A stretch of 64,000 bases of DNA from Paenibacillus cellulositrophicus (GCF_009363095.1 NZ_CP045295.1:2170001-2234000), one strand, 5' to 3'; counted from the stretch's first letter, positions 38,496 through 48,655 are shown. Program-made: numbers and translations. Notes: a model not told the origin generated them from the letters alone.

Positions 38496-41246
38496 CTATA
38501 TTGCCGTATCCGCAATCTCCAAGGCCAGCGTCACAATCTCGGCCGGCCCGGCCGCTACGCGGAGCGCCTCTCCGGGCTGCACCGCTTCCACCGCATCCTG
38601 CCGCTCTTCCAGAATATTGCTTCGACATGCCTGGCGATACGCAAATGTCGGCGTTACGGCAAGCTCGCTGCCGCTCGAGGTCAAATTGTACCAGCGGAAG
38701 ATGAGGTCTCCTGTCTCTTCACTTCTTTTCACCGCGGACTGTGCTATTCCTTCTCCCTTCCAGCCGAACCATTGATAAACCGGCGGGAGGCTGCCCGCAT
38801 GCAGGCCGACCTGTACGCCCGTCCACGGTACCTGGAACTGATAGGCTTCGTTATACGCAGCCTCAGGTTTCGCAAGACCGTGCGGGATGATCATCAGCTC
38901 GGCATAGGCTTCGCCCAGGCACTGCGCCTCCGGTGTCGGGAATACGCCCCAGTCGCCCAGCTCGCCGACGGAACGCAGCAGCGTCACCGCTATCGTGTTC
39001 TGTCCGTCTTGCAGCACCTCGTATTCGTTCAAGCCCAGGTTCGCAACCGTGAGTCCCGTCCGCCCGTCCTGGATGCTGACAAAAGCCTGCTGGTGGTGGC
39101 AGTAGCTCGGGTTGGTCCATTCGGCGGACGGCTCGTTGCCGCGGGTCGCGACCTCGAACATGGAATCCGCCTGGTGAACACTGCTGGCAAGGCCGGTCGG
39201 GAACAGCATCCGCAGCCGGTGATCCTTGGCTTGGTTATTGAAGCGGGAAGTTACCTTCAAACCGCGTGATCCTTTCTCCAGCGTCAAGGTTGTCTCGATG
39301 ACGATCCGGACGGTCTCCTTGGAGCGGCCGGACGATCGGCCGGTGAACCATACGAGCTCCTGCTGCTCCTGCGCAAGCTTCTCCTCCGCTCCCTTCGGGA
39401 TGTCCCAGGCGTGAACGACCCGGAAGGACGCCTCGTAGGGCTTGTCGGCCAGGACTGCAATCTCGGCTGCTGTATTCCGGGTCGTCAGCAGGGTTTCCCC
39501 GTCCGGCTGGCGGTACATGTATTCATTGCCGATGTCCCCGCTGTCCTCGTAAACGCACAAACCAGAGTAGATCTGGCCGCTCGCCTTGTCCGTCAGCGTC
39601 ACCGATCCGTCGTTTTCAATGCTAACCGACACGTATTCGTTTTCCATGGTTCGGTCCCCGGTGACAAGTGTGGCCCGTTCCGCCGATTCAGCGGCTTGGG
39701 AAGCCGGGCGGACAACCGCGTAGGTGCTGAAGCCGCTTGCGGGAACGTCCGCCGCCTCCAGCTCCACCCGGACCTTTCGGGCAAAATAAGGCTGCCGGAA
39801 CTTGTCGTCAGGCAGATCGTATCCGAACTGCAGTCCCAGGTCGGTGATCGTGCAGTCCACCTCCCGTCCCTCGCTGTCCACCACGATCCGGTCCGCCAGC
39901 TCGAGCTGCTTCACCCGCGATTTCATTTCGCCGAACGGAATGCCTTCCCGGAAATAATGGCGGAGCACGTCGACTTCGACGCTTACCGTGCCGGTCCGCT
40001 TGCCGCCGGTCGTATTGAAGACGGTGAACGGAACAGCATCCGGCCCGAACGCCGCAAAGCCGGTAGTGTCGATGTGTTCCGCAATAGACTGCAGGCTGTC
40101 GTCCGCAACCGCTTCGGCGACGTGCCGGCTTTTCTCGAAGCGGGTGATCATCTCGCGATGTACTTCGTCCACGCTGCAGCCGCAGATGCTGTCATGCGGG
40201 TGGTTCTGCATCAGCGTCTTCCAGGCGTACTGCAGGAGATCATGCGGATACGCCGCACCGAGCAGGCTGGCATAAGCTGCAAGCGGCTCCGCCACCTTTT
40301 CGAGCATCGCCTGGCCCCGCTGATTCAACTGCTTCAGGTAGACGCGGGAGGAAGCCGTATTGACGAGCGTCCCCCAACCGTCCGTCCGCTGGCTGCGCAG
40401 CTCGCCCCGGACGGAGGACAATTCACGGTCCAGCGAGGATTCGAGAGCCGCCAAATAATCGATGAAATTGGAATGGACGAAGTCCGTATCCGGGAACAGT
40501 TCGCGCGCCGTGCGGATCGCCTCCGGCAGATCGAGCTGGATCGGCTGGTGGTCACAGCCGTTCATGAACAGCAGCTCCCCGGTAGAAGCGTACTTGGCGG
40601 CGTCCGCCAGCTTGCGCTGCCAGTATTCTTTCGCCTCGCCCGGATCCGCAGGCACCTCATTCCCGTTCGAATACCAGTTGGCGAACAGGATGCCGAGCAC
40701 CTTGGAGCCGTCCGGCCCCTCCCACTCCAGCTCGGAGAAGGAGGATTCGTAATCGCCGTCGGCGACCGTGTTGTTAAAGCCTGTGGGCTTCACGCCCCGT
40801 CCGAAGAAGGCGTTATGGATGCCGGACTGCCGCATGAGCTGGGGCGTTTGTCCGGCAAGCCCGAAGGTGTCGGGAAAGTAGCCTATTTTGGCCGGCTGGC
40901 CGTAGCGCTTGGCGTCCTTGTGCCCGATCAGCATGTTGCGCACATTGGCCTCGCTGCTCGTCAGAAATGCATCCTGCAGGATGTACCAGGGGCCGATCAG
41001 GATGCGGCCGTCCGAAATATGCTTCTCAAGCCGCGCCTGCTGCTGCGGCCGGACCTGCAGGTAATCCTCCAGGATGATCGTCTGGCCGTCCAGGAAAAAG
41101 CTGCGGTATTCCGGGTCCTCATCCAGCTTGTCCAGCAGCGCATCCATCAGTTTTATCAGACGGACATGATGCTTCTCATAGGGCAGATACCATTCCCGGT
41201 CCCAATGGGTGTGGGATACGATATGAGCCGTTTTGCGGTTTGGCAT
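38496..41246 (-). CDS. GH38 alpha-mannosidase
   Basis: The 916-residue protein has the GH38 layout: an N-terminal catalytic domain with zinc ligands His14 and Asp16 in HTHWDREW, nucleophile Asp126 in GYFPDTFG, and further ligands in MQNHPHDSICGCS. A three-helix bundle and long C-terminal beta-sandwiches follow. It removes alpha-linked mannose (1,2/1,3/1,6) from oligosaccharides in the cytoplasm, as MngB-type and streptococcal GH38 enzymes do. The ATG at 41246 has AGGAGGAAG upstream. It lies 12 bp after the GH5/GH42-like gene and 40 bp before the CBM9-like gene. Confidence 0.95.
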   Translation of the reverse strand: MPNRKTAHIVSHTHWDREWYLPYEKHHVRLIKLMDALLDKLDEDPEYRSFFLDGQTIILEDYLQVRPQQQARLEKHISDGRILIGPWYILQDAFLTSSEANVRNMLIGHKDAKRYGQPAKIGYFPDTFGLAGQTPQLMRQSGIHNAFFGRGVKPTGFNNTVADGDYESSFSELEWEGPDGSKVLGILFANWYSNGNEVPADPGEAKEYWQRKLADAAKYASTGELLFMNGCDHQPIQLDLPEAIRTARELFPDTDFVHSNFIDYLAALESSLDRELSSVRGELRSQRTDGWGTLVNTASSRVYLKQLNQRGQAMLEKVAEPLAAYASLLGAAYPHDLLQYAWKTLMQNHPHDSICGCSVDEVHREMITRFEKSRHVAEAVADDSLQSIAEHIDTTGFAAFGPDAVPFTVFNTTGGKRTGTVSVEVDVLRHYFREGIPFGEMKSRVKQLELADRIVVDSEGREVDCTITDLGLQFGYDLPDDKFRQPYFARKVRVELEAADVPASGFSTYAVVRPASQAAESAERATLVTGDRTMENEYVSVSIENDGSVTLTDKASGQIYSGLCVYEDSGDIGNEYMYRQPDGETLLTTRNTAAEIAVLADKPYEASFRVVHAWDIPKGAEEKLAQEQQELVWFTGRSSGRSKETVRIVIETTLTLEKGSRGLKVTSRFNNQAKDHRLRMLFPTGLASSVHQADSMFEVATRGNEPSAEWTNPSYCHHQQAFVSIQDGRTGLTVANLGLNEYEVLQDGQNTIAVTLLRSVGELGDWGVFPTPEAQCLGEAYAELMIIPHGLAKPEAAYNEAYQFQVPWTGVQVGLHAGSLPPVYQWFGWKGEGIAQSAVKRSEETGDLIFRWYNLTSSGSELAVTPTFAYRQACRSNILEERQDAVEAVQPGEALRVAAGPAEIVTLALEIADTAI

Positions 41247-41258
41247 GTGTTCTTCCTC

Positions 41259-44200
41259 CTAGCTTTTCTTGACTTGAATCTGAACCTCGTGCGGGCGGTA
41301 CACCGCCTGTATTCGTCCTTCCGCATCGGCCGCAAACAGCACCGACCGCTCCTGCTCCAGCTCGAACGCATAGACGGCTCCGGAATCGTCGTCCTGCACT
41401 TCAATCTGGGCATTCCACGCATATTCCGATACGAAAATGTATAAAAAGCCTTCGGAAAACCGCAGTCTGCGCCCGTAAATCCCCGGGTTGTCCCCGCCCT
41501 GCAGCCAGGTCAGGCCGCTGGCGCAGCCGGCCGCCTCCGCCGCATAGCGGTACAGCTCGGCCATGGTGTCAATCCGTTCGTTCAGCTCAACCGGCAGCGG
41601 GCTCCAGATCAATCTGCCCGCGCCCAGCGGGATGTCGGTCACCGCGTCGGCAGCAGGCGTTCCCGAACCGGCCTGGCTGTCGCCCGACGCCAGCACCTCT
41701 TTGTTCACCTCAGCGATGCGCCGCTTCCCGAAGGAAACCGGCAGCCGTTTGCCCTGAAGGCTCAGCGTCTCCTCGCGCCGTACGTTGCGGATCTCCGTGG
41801 CGCCTAGCAGATCCGCCACCCGCTCCGTCCGCCGCCAGTACGCGTCGATCGAGAGCGGCCCGGTCACGAGAAGCACCGCTCCCGTGCTCCGGACGATCTC
41901 AAGCAGCCTCGCCCAAGCCGCGTCCTCGATATTGTGCGGGCTTGGCAGCAGAATCAGCTTGGCCGGATGCTCCGCCAGCGGCTCCAGGTCGTATTCGGAC
42001 ACGGCCCGCAGCGGCAGCTTCAGCTGATAGGACAGCACGCGCGTCATCAGGCGCGTCGCCTCATTCGCAAACTTCCGGTTCGAGAAGTCGTTCGAGTATG
42101 GGAACACCGCCGTTATATCCTCCAATTCACGGTCCCGGAACAGGTCGCGGATTCCCGCTATAAACCGGCCGAACTCGTACGAGACGTCCGCCTCCGGCTT
42201 CTCCGTGCCGTCGGCCCGCAGGGCACCGATATGCGATTCGTTCGCATTATCCATATAGAAGTTCGTGTTCCAGATCCAGTGGATCGCTCCCGCACCGCCC
42301 GTCGAGAACGCATAAGCGTACTTGCGCTCCAGCATGCTGCGCAGCTCCCGCTCGCTCCGCTTGGCCAGCCCTTCGGCCGTCTCGACGTACATGATCCCCG
42401 TCTCCTGAACGACATTCGGCTTGTCTGCCGTCTTGGCAAAAATCCCGTCCCAGACCAGATCGTCGTTCTGCCACCAAGAATGCACCGTCGTATAGTCTGC
42501 TGCCTCGCGGTAGAAAAACGGTGACGGCCGCTGCGAGCCGAGCGCCTCGTCCTGGCCGACAGTGACCAGCTGATCCGGACACAGCTCCTTGATCGTGTCA
42601 TACAGCTGGAGGGCCCAGCGGTTATGCATGTCCATCGAGAACAAGCAGTAATCCAGCCAGCGCGTCCCCTTCTTGCCTGAATGCATATCCTGCACGTCAA
42701 AATTGATCTCCTGCGGCTCCGGAATCGCGGCGGCCGCAAAGCTCGGCAGCTGCTCCGGCGTCATATTCCACCGCTCCTGCAGCTGCCCGATTTGGCCGTG
42801 GCGCCGCTCCAGCCACTCCGCAAAGGCCGCCCGTTCAAAGCGATCATGCGAAGAGCGCGGCCCTGCCGAGAAAATACGCGCCGGGTCAAACATCGATGGT
42901 TCGTTGATCAGGTCCCAGTCCACGTTCGTCGTGTGACGGTGGCGGGAGACGATGGAGCGGATGTACCGCTTCTGGGCCTCCACGCTCTGCGGGTCCAGAT
43001 AAGGATTGACTCCTTCCCACGTCTCCGGCGTGAAGGAGAAGAAGGTGAAGGTGACGTGAAGTCCGTGCTTCTTCGCCGTCAGGATAAAGGCGTCAATCGC
43101 CCGCAGCACCTCCTCCGAGGCATGGCCGTCGACCTGCATGATGTTGCGGTAGGCGGTCCACACTCCGGTGCGGATCCAGTTGATGCCGGCCGCCGCCATT
43201 TGGGCCATGTCCCGGTCCCACACGTCGCTGTTCGGCAGGAACAAGAACTTCCGGGCCACATCGGACGCCATATATGTCATGCCGACAATCGGCAGCGGCC
43301 GGCCGTCCTTGACGAAATAGTCCCGCCCGCGGGTCAAGAGGCTTCCTTCCCGAAGCAGCTGCGCATCATGCCCCCAGAAGCCCTGGCGCAGCACGCGTAC
43401 TTCGCCGTCTTCCGACGTAGCGGTGCATTCCACCCGGTACAGCCCGGCGCGAAGCGCAAGCGGCACGGAAATCCGGACGAAGTCCAGCTCACCCGTAACG
43501 CCCGTTGTGAACCGATGCTCCCACTTCTGGTCCCCTTCGTCCTCCTCTACCGTAAGGACGAACGTCCATCGCTCGGCATCGCGAACCGAGGCCCGCTTCG
43601 GAAAGATCCGCTGCGTTTGCAGCGTCAAGACCGCGTGATCGCCCGGCTCATAGGCAGCGTAATTGGTCTTTAGCGACAGCTCGGTGACCGGACGCGACGC
43701 AAACTCTGCCCAGGTACCCAGCGCCTCTCCTCCACCCTGACTCCAGAACGCGGAGGTGAGCGGCACGTTCACGAACAGCCAGCGTGAACCGGCAAAATCA
43801 CCGCGCGAGTTCTCCCACAGCACCACCGGAGCGGCCACCTCGCGGCCGTCGGCGGATACGCCGGTCAGCAGCGCATGCACCTGCGTGCTCATCGTGCCGG
43901 CGGAGCCCATCTGGTGCGGCAGATCGGCGTTCCGGGTCGTGTGCGGTACCAGGTTCAGCGTGTCGCTGATGCCAAACAGCTGCTCCTGTCCGGCCAGAAG
44001 CGGGATCTGCTCCGAAGCCCGCAGGCTCGCGACCGGAGAGGCGTCCACATGCAGCATTTCATGAATGTACAGCTCCCGGTGGTAAGCGGTCTGCTCCGCC
44101 TCCGCCTTCCATGCCCCATCCTCAAGCCGGACCGGCCGGCGGAACGGAGCCCCGCCGACGCTGACGAGCCCGCCGCCGCGTCTTAGAAACGCCGCAATAT

Positions 44201-44396
44201 CCGCCCATGCGTCTTTCGGAAAATATGGCGCATGCAGGTTTACGAAGCATCCTTCCTCAGCAGTCCGCAGCGCTTCGGCAAGACCTTTGGCGTCGGCCAC
44301 TTTACCGATCCGCCGCAGCTCATCAAGCTGCTCGGCTGGAGGAAGCGATGCCCCCGGAAACGAGGAATCGCAGAAAATGATGACCGGCCGGCTCAT
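41259..44396 (-). CDS. Large clan-A glycosidase (GH5/GH42-like), possible beta-mannosidase or beta-galactosidase
   Basis: The 1045-residue protein has no signal peptide. An N-terminal amidotransferase-like domain (residues about 1-250; LRRGGGLVSVGGAPF) is followed by an Ig-like domain. A TIM barrel spans about 360-720, with predicted acid/base Glu499 in DLINEPSMF and nucleophile Glu665 in VVQETGIMY, the spacing of clan GH-A. A second amidotransferase-like trimerisation-type domain (about 760-860; LILLPSPHNIEDAAW) comes near the end. The domain order recalls GH42 or GH5-related enzymes but fits no family that is firmly recognised. In this locus it could cleave the core Man-beta-1,4-GlcNAc bond or a terminal galactose. 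The start ATG overlaps the GH125 stop by four bases. Confidence 0.75.
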   Translation of the reverse strand: MSRPVIIFCDSSFPGASLPPAEQLDELRRIGKVADAKGLAEALRTAEEGCFVNLHAPYFPKDAWADIAAFLRRGGGLVSVGGAPFRRPVRLEDGAWKAEAEQTAYHRELYIHEMLHVDASPVASLRASEQIPLLAGQEQLFGISDTLNLVPHTTRNADLPHQMGSAGTMSTQVHALLTGVSADGREVAAPVVLWENSRGDFAGSRWLFVNVPLTSAFWSQGGGEALGTWAEFASRPVTELSLKTNYAAYEPGDHAVLTLQTQRIFPKRASVRDAERWTFVLTVEEDEGDQKWEHRFTTGVTGELDFVRISVPLALRAGLYRVECTATSEDGEVRVLRQGFWGHDAQLLREGSLLTRGRDYFVKDGRPLPIVGMTYMASDVARKFLFLPNSDVWDRDMAQMAAAGINWIRTGVWTAYRNIMQVDGHASEEVLRAIDAFILTAKKHGLHVTFTFFSFTPETWEGVNPYLDPQSVEAQKRYIRSIVSRHRHTTNVDWDLINEPSMFDPARIFSAGPRSSHDRFERAAFAEWLERRHGQIGQLQERWNMTPEQLPSFAAAAIPEPQEINFDVQDMHSGKKGTRWLDYCLFSMDMHNRWALQLYDTIKELCPDQLVTVGQDEALGSQRPSPFFYREAADYTTVHSWWQNDDLVWDGIFAKTADKPNVVQETGIMYVETAEGLAKRSERELRSMLERKYAYAFSTGGAGAIHWIWNTNFYMDNANESHIGALRADGTEKPEADVSYEFGRFIAGIRDLFRDRELEDITAVFPYSNDFSNRKFANEATRLMTRVLSYQLKLPLRAVSEYDLEPLAEHPAKLILLPSPHNIEDAAWARLLEIVRSTGAVLLVTGPLSIDAYWRRTERVADLLGATEIRNVRREETLSLQGKRLPVSFGKRRIAEVNKEVLASGDSQAGSGTPAADAVTDIPLGAGRLIWSPLPVELNERIDTMAELYRYAAEAAGCASGLTWLQGGDNPGIYGRRLRFSEGFLYIFVSEYAWNAQIEVQDDDSGAVYAFELEQERSVLFAADAEGRIQAVYRPHEVQIQVKKS

Positions 44397-45712
44397 AGAA
44401 TCCCTTCTTTCATCGCTTGATAAACCAGCTGCGAGAAGAGGCTGTTCGACCAGGCAAACCACGATCTCGTATATACGGCTGGATCGTCGGCAAGGAATCC
44501 CTCATGCATATAGCCCGTTCCCGCGTCCGTCGCCTCCAGCGTCGCGATCATCTCCAGCTTTTCTTCCTTCGTGACCGCTGTCAGTCCCTGCATGGACAAA
44601 GCCATATGCCACACATAGCCTTCAGGCGTATGCGGGCTGCCGATGCCCTTTGCCGCCCGGCCTTCGAAGTAGAACGGATTGGCTTTGGACAGCGCAAAGC
44701 GTCTAGTGTTTTGATAGATCGGATCATCGGCGGCGACATAACCCAAATAAGGAATGGACAGCAGTCCCGGAGTACCCGCGTCGTCCATCAGGCAGTAGTT
44801 GCCGAACCCGTCGGTCTCGTACGCGTAAATCGGTCCGAATTCCGGATGGCGGTAGATGCCGTAGAGCTGGATGCCGTGATGGATATCTTCCTCAAGCGCC
44901 TTCAGCTCCTGCAGGAAGCCCGTATCGCGGAACACCCATTCGGCAAACTCCTGCATGTGGCGCAGCGCAACCACGGCGAACATGTTGCCCGGAATGTTGT
45001 AATGAAAGTCGCACGCGTCGTCGCTGGAGCGGAAGCCGGACCAGACCATGCCCGTATAGTTGACTGGCATGCCGAGCCCTCCGTTTGCCAGCGTATCCTG
45101 CCGGATGCCGTTATTGCGCATAAAACGGTACGGCGACTGTTCCATATGACGCTGCTCGGTCCGGAACAGCTCGTAAATGATCCGCATCGCCGATTTGAAA
45201 CCGGCGTCGAAAATGTCCGTCAGCCCGGTTTCCTTCCAGTACGCATAGGCGAGGCGCATGGAGAAGCACAGAGAGTCGATCTCGAACTTGCGCTCCCACA
45301 CCCAAGGGCCCATATCGGTCACGTCAGCCTTGTTCCAGTGCCAGTCGTTCGCCGACTCATTAAACGCGTTCGCGTACGGATCGATATGTATGTACTGAAT
45401 GTGCCGCTTGACCAGCCCGCCGATCATCCGCTGCAGCCCGGCATCCTCTTTGGCGAAGGGCACGTAATGCATGACCTGCTCCACGGAATCGCGGAGCCAG
45501 GACGCGGGAATATCTCCGGTAATAACAAAGGTGGTTCCGTCATCCATCAGCTTCGTGGTCGTTTCCAGCGTGTTCGGAAAACAGTTCTTGAATAGCTGCA
45601 GCAGCTTGGGCCGGTGCGCCAGCTTCTCTTCCGCTTCGGTCAGCACGTTCTGAATGGAAGCCGGAAGTTCCATCCGCGGCATGTTGATTTGAGGCAATCT
45701 GAATTGTTCCAT
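44393..45712 (-). CDS. GH125 exo-alpha-1,6-mannosidase
   Basis: The 439-residue (alpha/alpha)6-barrel protein has the GH125 (former DUF1237) signature: TFVITGDIPASWLRDSVEQV near residues 61-80, YANAFNESANDWHWNKAD, and WSGFRSSDDACDFHYNIPGN. Known members are inverting exo-alpha-1,6-mannosidases that act on N-glycan mannose arms (Streptococcus, Clostridium). It is cytoplasmic, with no signal peptide. The ATG at 45712 has AAGGAGATCG upstream. Its stop codon overlaps the start of the next gene. It is diagnostic for alpha-mannoside, and especially N-glycan, breakdown. Confidence 0.94.
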   Translation of the reverse strand: MEQFRLPQINMPRMELPASIQNVLTEAEEKLAHRPKLLQLFKNCFPNTLETTTKLMDDGTTFVITGDIPASWLRDSVEQVMHYVPFAKEDAGLQRMIGGLVKRHIQYIHIDPYANAFNESANDWHWNKADVTDMGPWVWERKFEIDSLCFSMRLAYAYWKETGLTDIFDAGFKSAMRIIYELFRTEQRHMEQSPYRFMRNNGIRQDTLANGGLGMPVNYTGMVWSGFRSSDDACDFHYNIPGNMFAVVALRHMQEFAEWVFRDTGFLQELKALEEDIHHGIQLYGIYRHPEFGPIYAYETDGFGNYCLMDDAGTPGLLSIPYLGYVAADDPIYQNTRRFALSKANPFYFEGRAAKGIGSPHTPEGYVWHMALSMQGLTAVTKEEKLEMIATLEATDAGTGYMHEGFLADDPAVYTRSWFAWSNSLFSQLVYQAMKEGIL

Positions 45713-45896
45713 TCTCGATCTCCTTTTGTATACATGGTCATGTGCTCCGGGCTGATCCTAAGACGAGGCGGCTAAGCCATTATTACCTTTGGCCCCCGAA
45801 TCCTGTCCGTTTACCCGAAAGAGGGGGAGGCCCCGCCGTGAAAAGTGCAAGGCGTTCCTCCCCGTGATCGTCCGCTTATAGCGTTCTGTCCATCGG

Positions 45897-47183
45897 TCAG
45901 TTATGAGTCACGACGGCGCCGGATCCGCCGTACATTTCCAGCTCTTCGTCGAACTCCAGCTTCAGCACCGTTACCTGCTCATGGGTGTCCTCAGGGGTCA
46001 TGTGAATCCATGTCGTTCCCGGGATGTTGAACCACGGCACCCCGCCGTGAATTTCATGCGAGAGCTCTTTGCCGGAGTGGAGCACCGTGATCTTCTTGAT
46101 CGGGTTGCACAGCCCTTTGAGGCAAATGTTTTCCTTCGGATCGTCATAGACAAACAGGTACAGCGTCTTGCGGTCCTTGGACACCGTGCTGCCTCCGAGA
46201 TAATAACGGGTCATGATGCCTTCCTCTGTGCCGAACACCGCCTCTTCGTGAGTGCGGATCCAATCGCCCAATCCGAGCAAAATATCTTCCTGCCGCTTGT
46301 CGATCGTGCCGTCTTCCCGCGGTCCGATATCGAGCAGCATGTTGCCGCCCATCGAAATGCAGTCACAGAACATGCGGATGATCTGGTTCAGCGACTTGTA
46401 TTTGTTATCCGTCGGCACGTAGCCCCAGGACGTGTTGATCGTCGTGCAGAACTCCCACGGCCCCTCCGGTCTCGTGATCGGAATGCCCTGCTCCGGCGTT
46501 TTGTAATCGCCGTGGCCCTGCAGACGGGAATTGATGATGATGTCCGGATTCAGCGTGTGCAAATATTCCTTAAAGGCCGGCAGGTTCCACTGCTCGGCGC
46601 TGCGCTCCCAGTCCCCGTCGAACCAGAGCAGATCTACCTTGCCGTAGTTCGTCAAAATTTCCCGCAGCTGGTTGTTGTTAAACTCGAGGAACTTTTGCCA
46701 GCGCTCTTCATCCTGAACGCCGTCCCGAGGGCTGGAAAAGCGGTTGGCCGTGCTCAAATCCTCCGGCACCTTGCCCCCTTCATAGACGCTCGGATAATCG
46801 GGATGGGACCAGTCGATCAAGGAATAGTACATGCCCAGATGGATCCCGCGCTTCTGGATGGCCTCCGCGTACTCCTTAACGATGTCCCGCTTGGCCGGCG
46901 TTTTCTGAATGACGTTCAGATCGCTGTACTTTGTGTCCCAGAGCGCTACCCCGTCATGGTGCTTCGTCGTCAGCACCGCATATTTGGCGCCGGACTTTTC
47001 GATCAAGTCGGCCCACGCTTCGGCATCGAATTTCGACGCCGTAAATCCGTTCAGCTGCTTCATGTATTGTTCATAGGGAATGTGTCCGTTGTAGAATGAC
47101 CAGGACTCAGCCACTCCGTCGACGGCATAAATGCCGTAGTGGATAAAAATCCCCAGCTTTGCGCTTTCAAACCATGGTTGCAT
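45897..47183 (-). CDS. GH29 alpha-L-fucosidase (first copy)
   Basis: The 428-residue protein has a GH29 TIM barrel with KLGIFIHYGIYAV at the start, YAVLTTKHHDGVALWD, and the nucleophile Asp189 in VDLLWFDGDW. A small beta-sandwich follows. There is no signal peptide. It releases L-fucose from fucosylated oligosaccharides by a retaining mechanism. It is shorter than its neighbour and differs from it strongly (their barrels are only loosely alike), so the two may prefer different linkages, for example core alpha-1,6 versus antennary alpha-1,3/4. The ATG at 47183 has AAAGGTG upstream. A 184-bp gap without a clear terminator separates it from GH125. Confidence 0.93.
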   Translation of the reverse strand: MQPWFESAKLGIFIHYGIYAVDGVAESWSFYNGHIPYEQYMKQLNGFTASKFDAEAWADLIEKSGAKYAVLTTKHHDGVALWDTKYSDLNVIQKTPAKRDIVKEYAEAIQKRGIHLGMYYSLIDWSHPDYPSVYEGGKVPEDLSTANRFSSPRDGVQDEERWQKFLEFNNNQLREILTNYGKVDLLWFDGDWERSAEQWNLPAFKEYLHTLNPDIIINSRLQGHGDYKTPEQGIPITRPEGPWEFCTTINTSWGYVPTDNKYKSLNQIIRMFCDCISMGGNMLLDIGPREDGTIDKRQEDILLGLGDWIRTHEEAVFGTEEGIMTRYYLGGSTVSKDRKTLYLFVYDDPKENICLKGLCNPIKKITVLHSGKELSHEIHGGVPWFNIPGTTWIHMTPEDTHEQVTVLKLEFDEELEMYGGSGAVVTHN

Positions 47184-47266
47184 ATCGGTCGCACCTTTCG
47201 CGTTGTAGTCGGTTGTTTATAGGCGGTGTTTGGATCTATACTTTTATGCCGCGCCCGCCCGCTGTC

Positions 47267-48655
47267 TTAGCGGATACGGAACACGTGCGCGATCGGCGCC
47301 AGCCCTTCGCGTTCCTTCTCCGGAAGGCGGATGGCGACGCCGTCATCCGTGCGCCGGAATTCCAGGTTGTCCGCTCCGCCGACGAGATCGATCCGGCTGA
47401 ACGGCTGCTGCAGCGGCAGATGCAGCTCCGCTGGAACCGCTTCGTGCTCGTCCCGGTACAGGTAAAAGGCGTAGGTCGTGTCGCCTTTTTGGGTGAACTG
47501 CGCCCGGCCGACCGAATACGGCTCGCAAATCCGCGTGCCATAAATGGCTTCGCCGTGAACCTTCAGCCATGCGCCCATGCCCTTGATGCGGGAGATAGCC
47601 GTTTTGGAAATCCGTCCGTCCGGCTGCGGTCCCACATTGAGCGCCAAATTGCCGCCCTTAGCAACAATTTCAACCAGCAGATGGATCAGCTGGCGGACCG
47701 TCTTGTAGTCGTCCTCATAACGGAAGGAAAAGGCCGATCCCATCGTGATGCAGCTCTCCCAAGGTACGCTCAGCGCGCGTTCGGGCAGCGTCTGTTCCGG
47801 CGTGATCAGGTTTTCGTAAGGTCCTCCCACCGTGCGGTCCGCCGACAGCAGCCAAGGCTGAATTTTCCGCGCCCGCTCAACCACTTCGCCCAGACGGATG
47901 TTTTGATCCCGATAGTCGTTGACCCAGCCGGCATCCAACCACAGCACGTCGATCTTTCCGTAATTCGTCATGAGCTCCATGATCTGTTCATGCGTAAACT
48001 GGACGAACTGCTCCCACAGCCAAGGATATTCCTTCGGATCGTAGGTCGGCCCGCGGGATGTCGTTGTTCCCGGCTTCATCCCGGGAGCCCAGTAATACGG
48101 GGTGTGCCAGTCCGCCTTGGAGAAGTAGGCGGAGATGCCGAGCCCTTTTTCCCGAAAAGCGTTAAACAGCTGCTTGGTGATATCCGCGTATTTGTGCGTA
48201 TGGAACGGGCAGTCCGGCCCGGTGATACGGTAATCGGTCGTCTTCGTATCCCACATGCAAAACCCGTCATGGTGCTTGGTCGTAAAGTTTAAATATTTAA
48301 AGCCGTTCTCGGCGGCCAGATCCGCCCACAGCTCCGGCTGGAAACGGAGCGGGTTGAACGTTTTGTTCAAGGCAAAATACTCGCGTTTCAGCTCCTCCGC
48401 ATCGATGTCCCAGTCGATTTCGTTTCTGGACCATTCCTCATCCACGTCGCTCAGCGCCCAAGATTCCACCAATCCGAGCTGGGAATAAGGCCCCCAGTGC
48501 ATCATCAGGCCCAGTTTCTGGTCTTTGAACCATTCCAGGCGCTCCAGCAGCAGCGGGTCTTCGGGTTTCACCCAATGCTCTTCACTGCTGTAATTGTGGA
48601 CGCCTTCCACGACGACGGATTCCTGTTCTTCCTGGACCTGCTTGATTTCGCTCAT
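47267..48655 (-). CDS. GH29 alpha-L-fucosidase (second copy)
   Basis: The 462-residue protein has a GH29 barrel with KLGLMMHWGPYSQLGLVESW, NFTTKHHDGFCMWDTK and the nucleophile Asp241 in IDVLWLDAGW. A C-terminal beta-sandwich follows. There is no signal peptide. The ATG at 48655 has GGAGGGTGT upstream; an in-frame extension to 48688 covers that site. It is the first gene of the nine-gene N-glycan run and is divergent from the AraC sensor gene, which probably activates it. Confidence 0.93.
   Translation of the reverse strand: MSEIKQVQEEQESVVVEGVHNYSSEEHWVKPEDPLLLERLEWFKDQKLGLMMHWGPYSQLGLVESWALSDVDEEWSRNEIDWDIDAEELKREYFALNKTFNPLRFQPELWADLAAENGFKYLNFTTKHHDGFCMWDTKTTDYRITGPDCPFHTHKYADITKQLFNAFREKGLGISAYFSKADWHTPYYWAPGMKPGTTTSRGPTYDPKEYPWLWEQFVQFTHEQIMELMTNYGKIDVLWLDAGWVNDYRDQNIRLGEVVERARKIQPWLLSADRTVGGPYENLITPEQTLPERALSVPWESCITMGSAFSFRYEDDYKTVRQLIHLLVEIVAKGGNLALNVGPQPDGRISKTAISRIKGMGAWLKVHGEAIYGTRICEPYSVGRAQFTQKGDTTYAFYLYRDEHEAVPAELHLPLQQPFSRIDLVGGADNLEFRRTDDGVAIRLPEKEREGLAPIAHVFRIR

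Noticed and set aside
39411..41444. 677-codon plus-strand frame opposite the GH38 gene
   Set aside because: Antisense shadow. The opposite strand encodes a complete GH38 enzyme with all its motifs.
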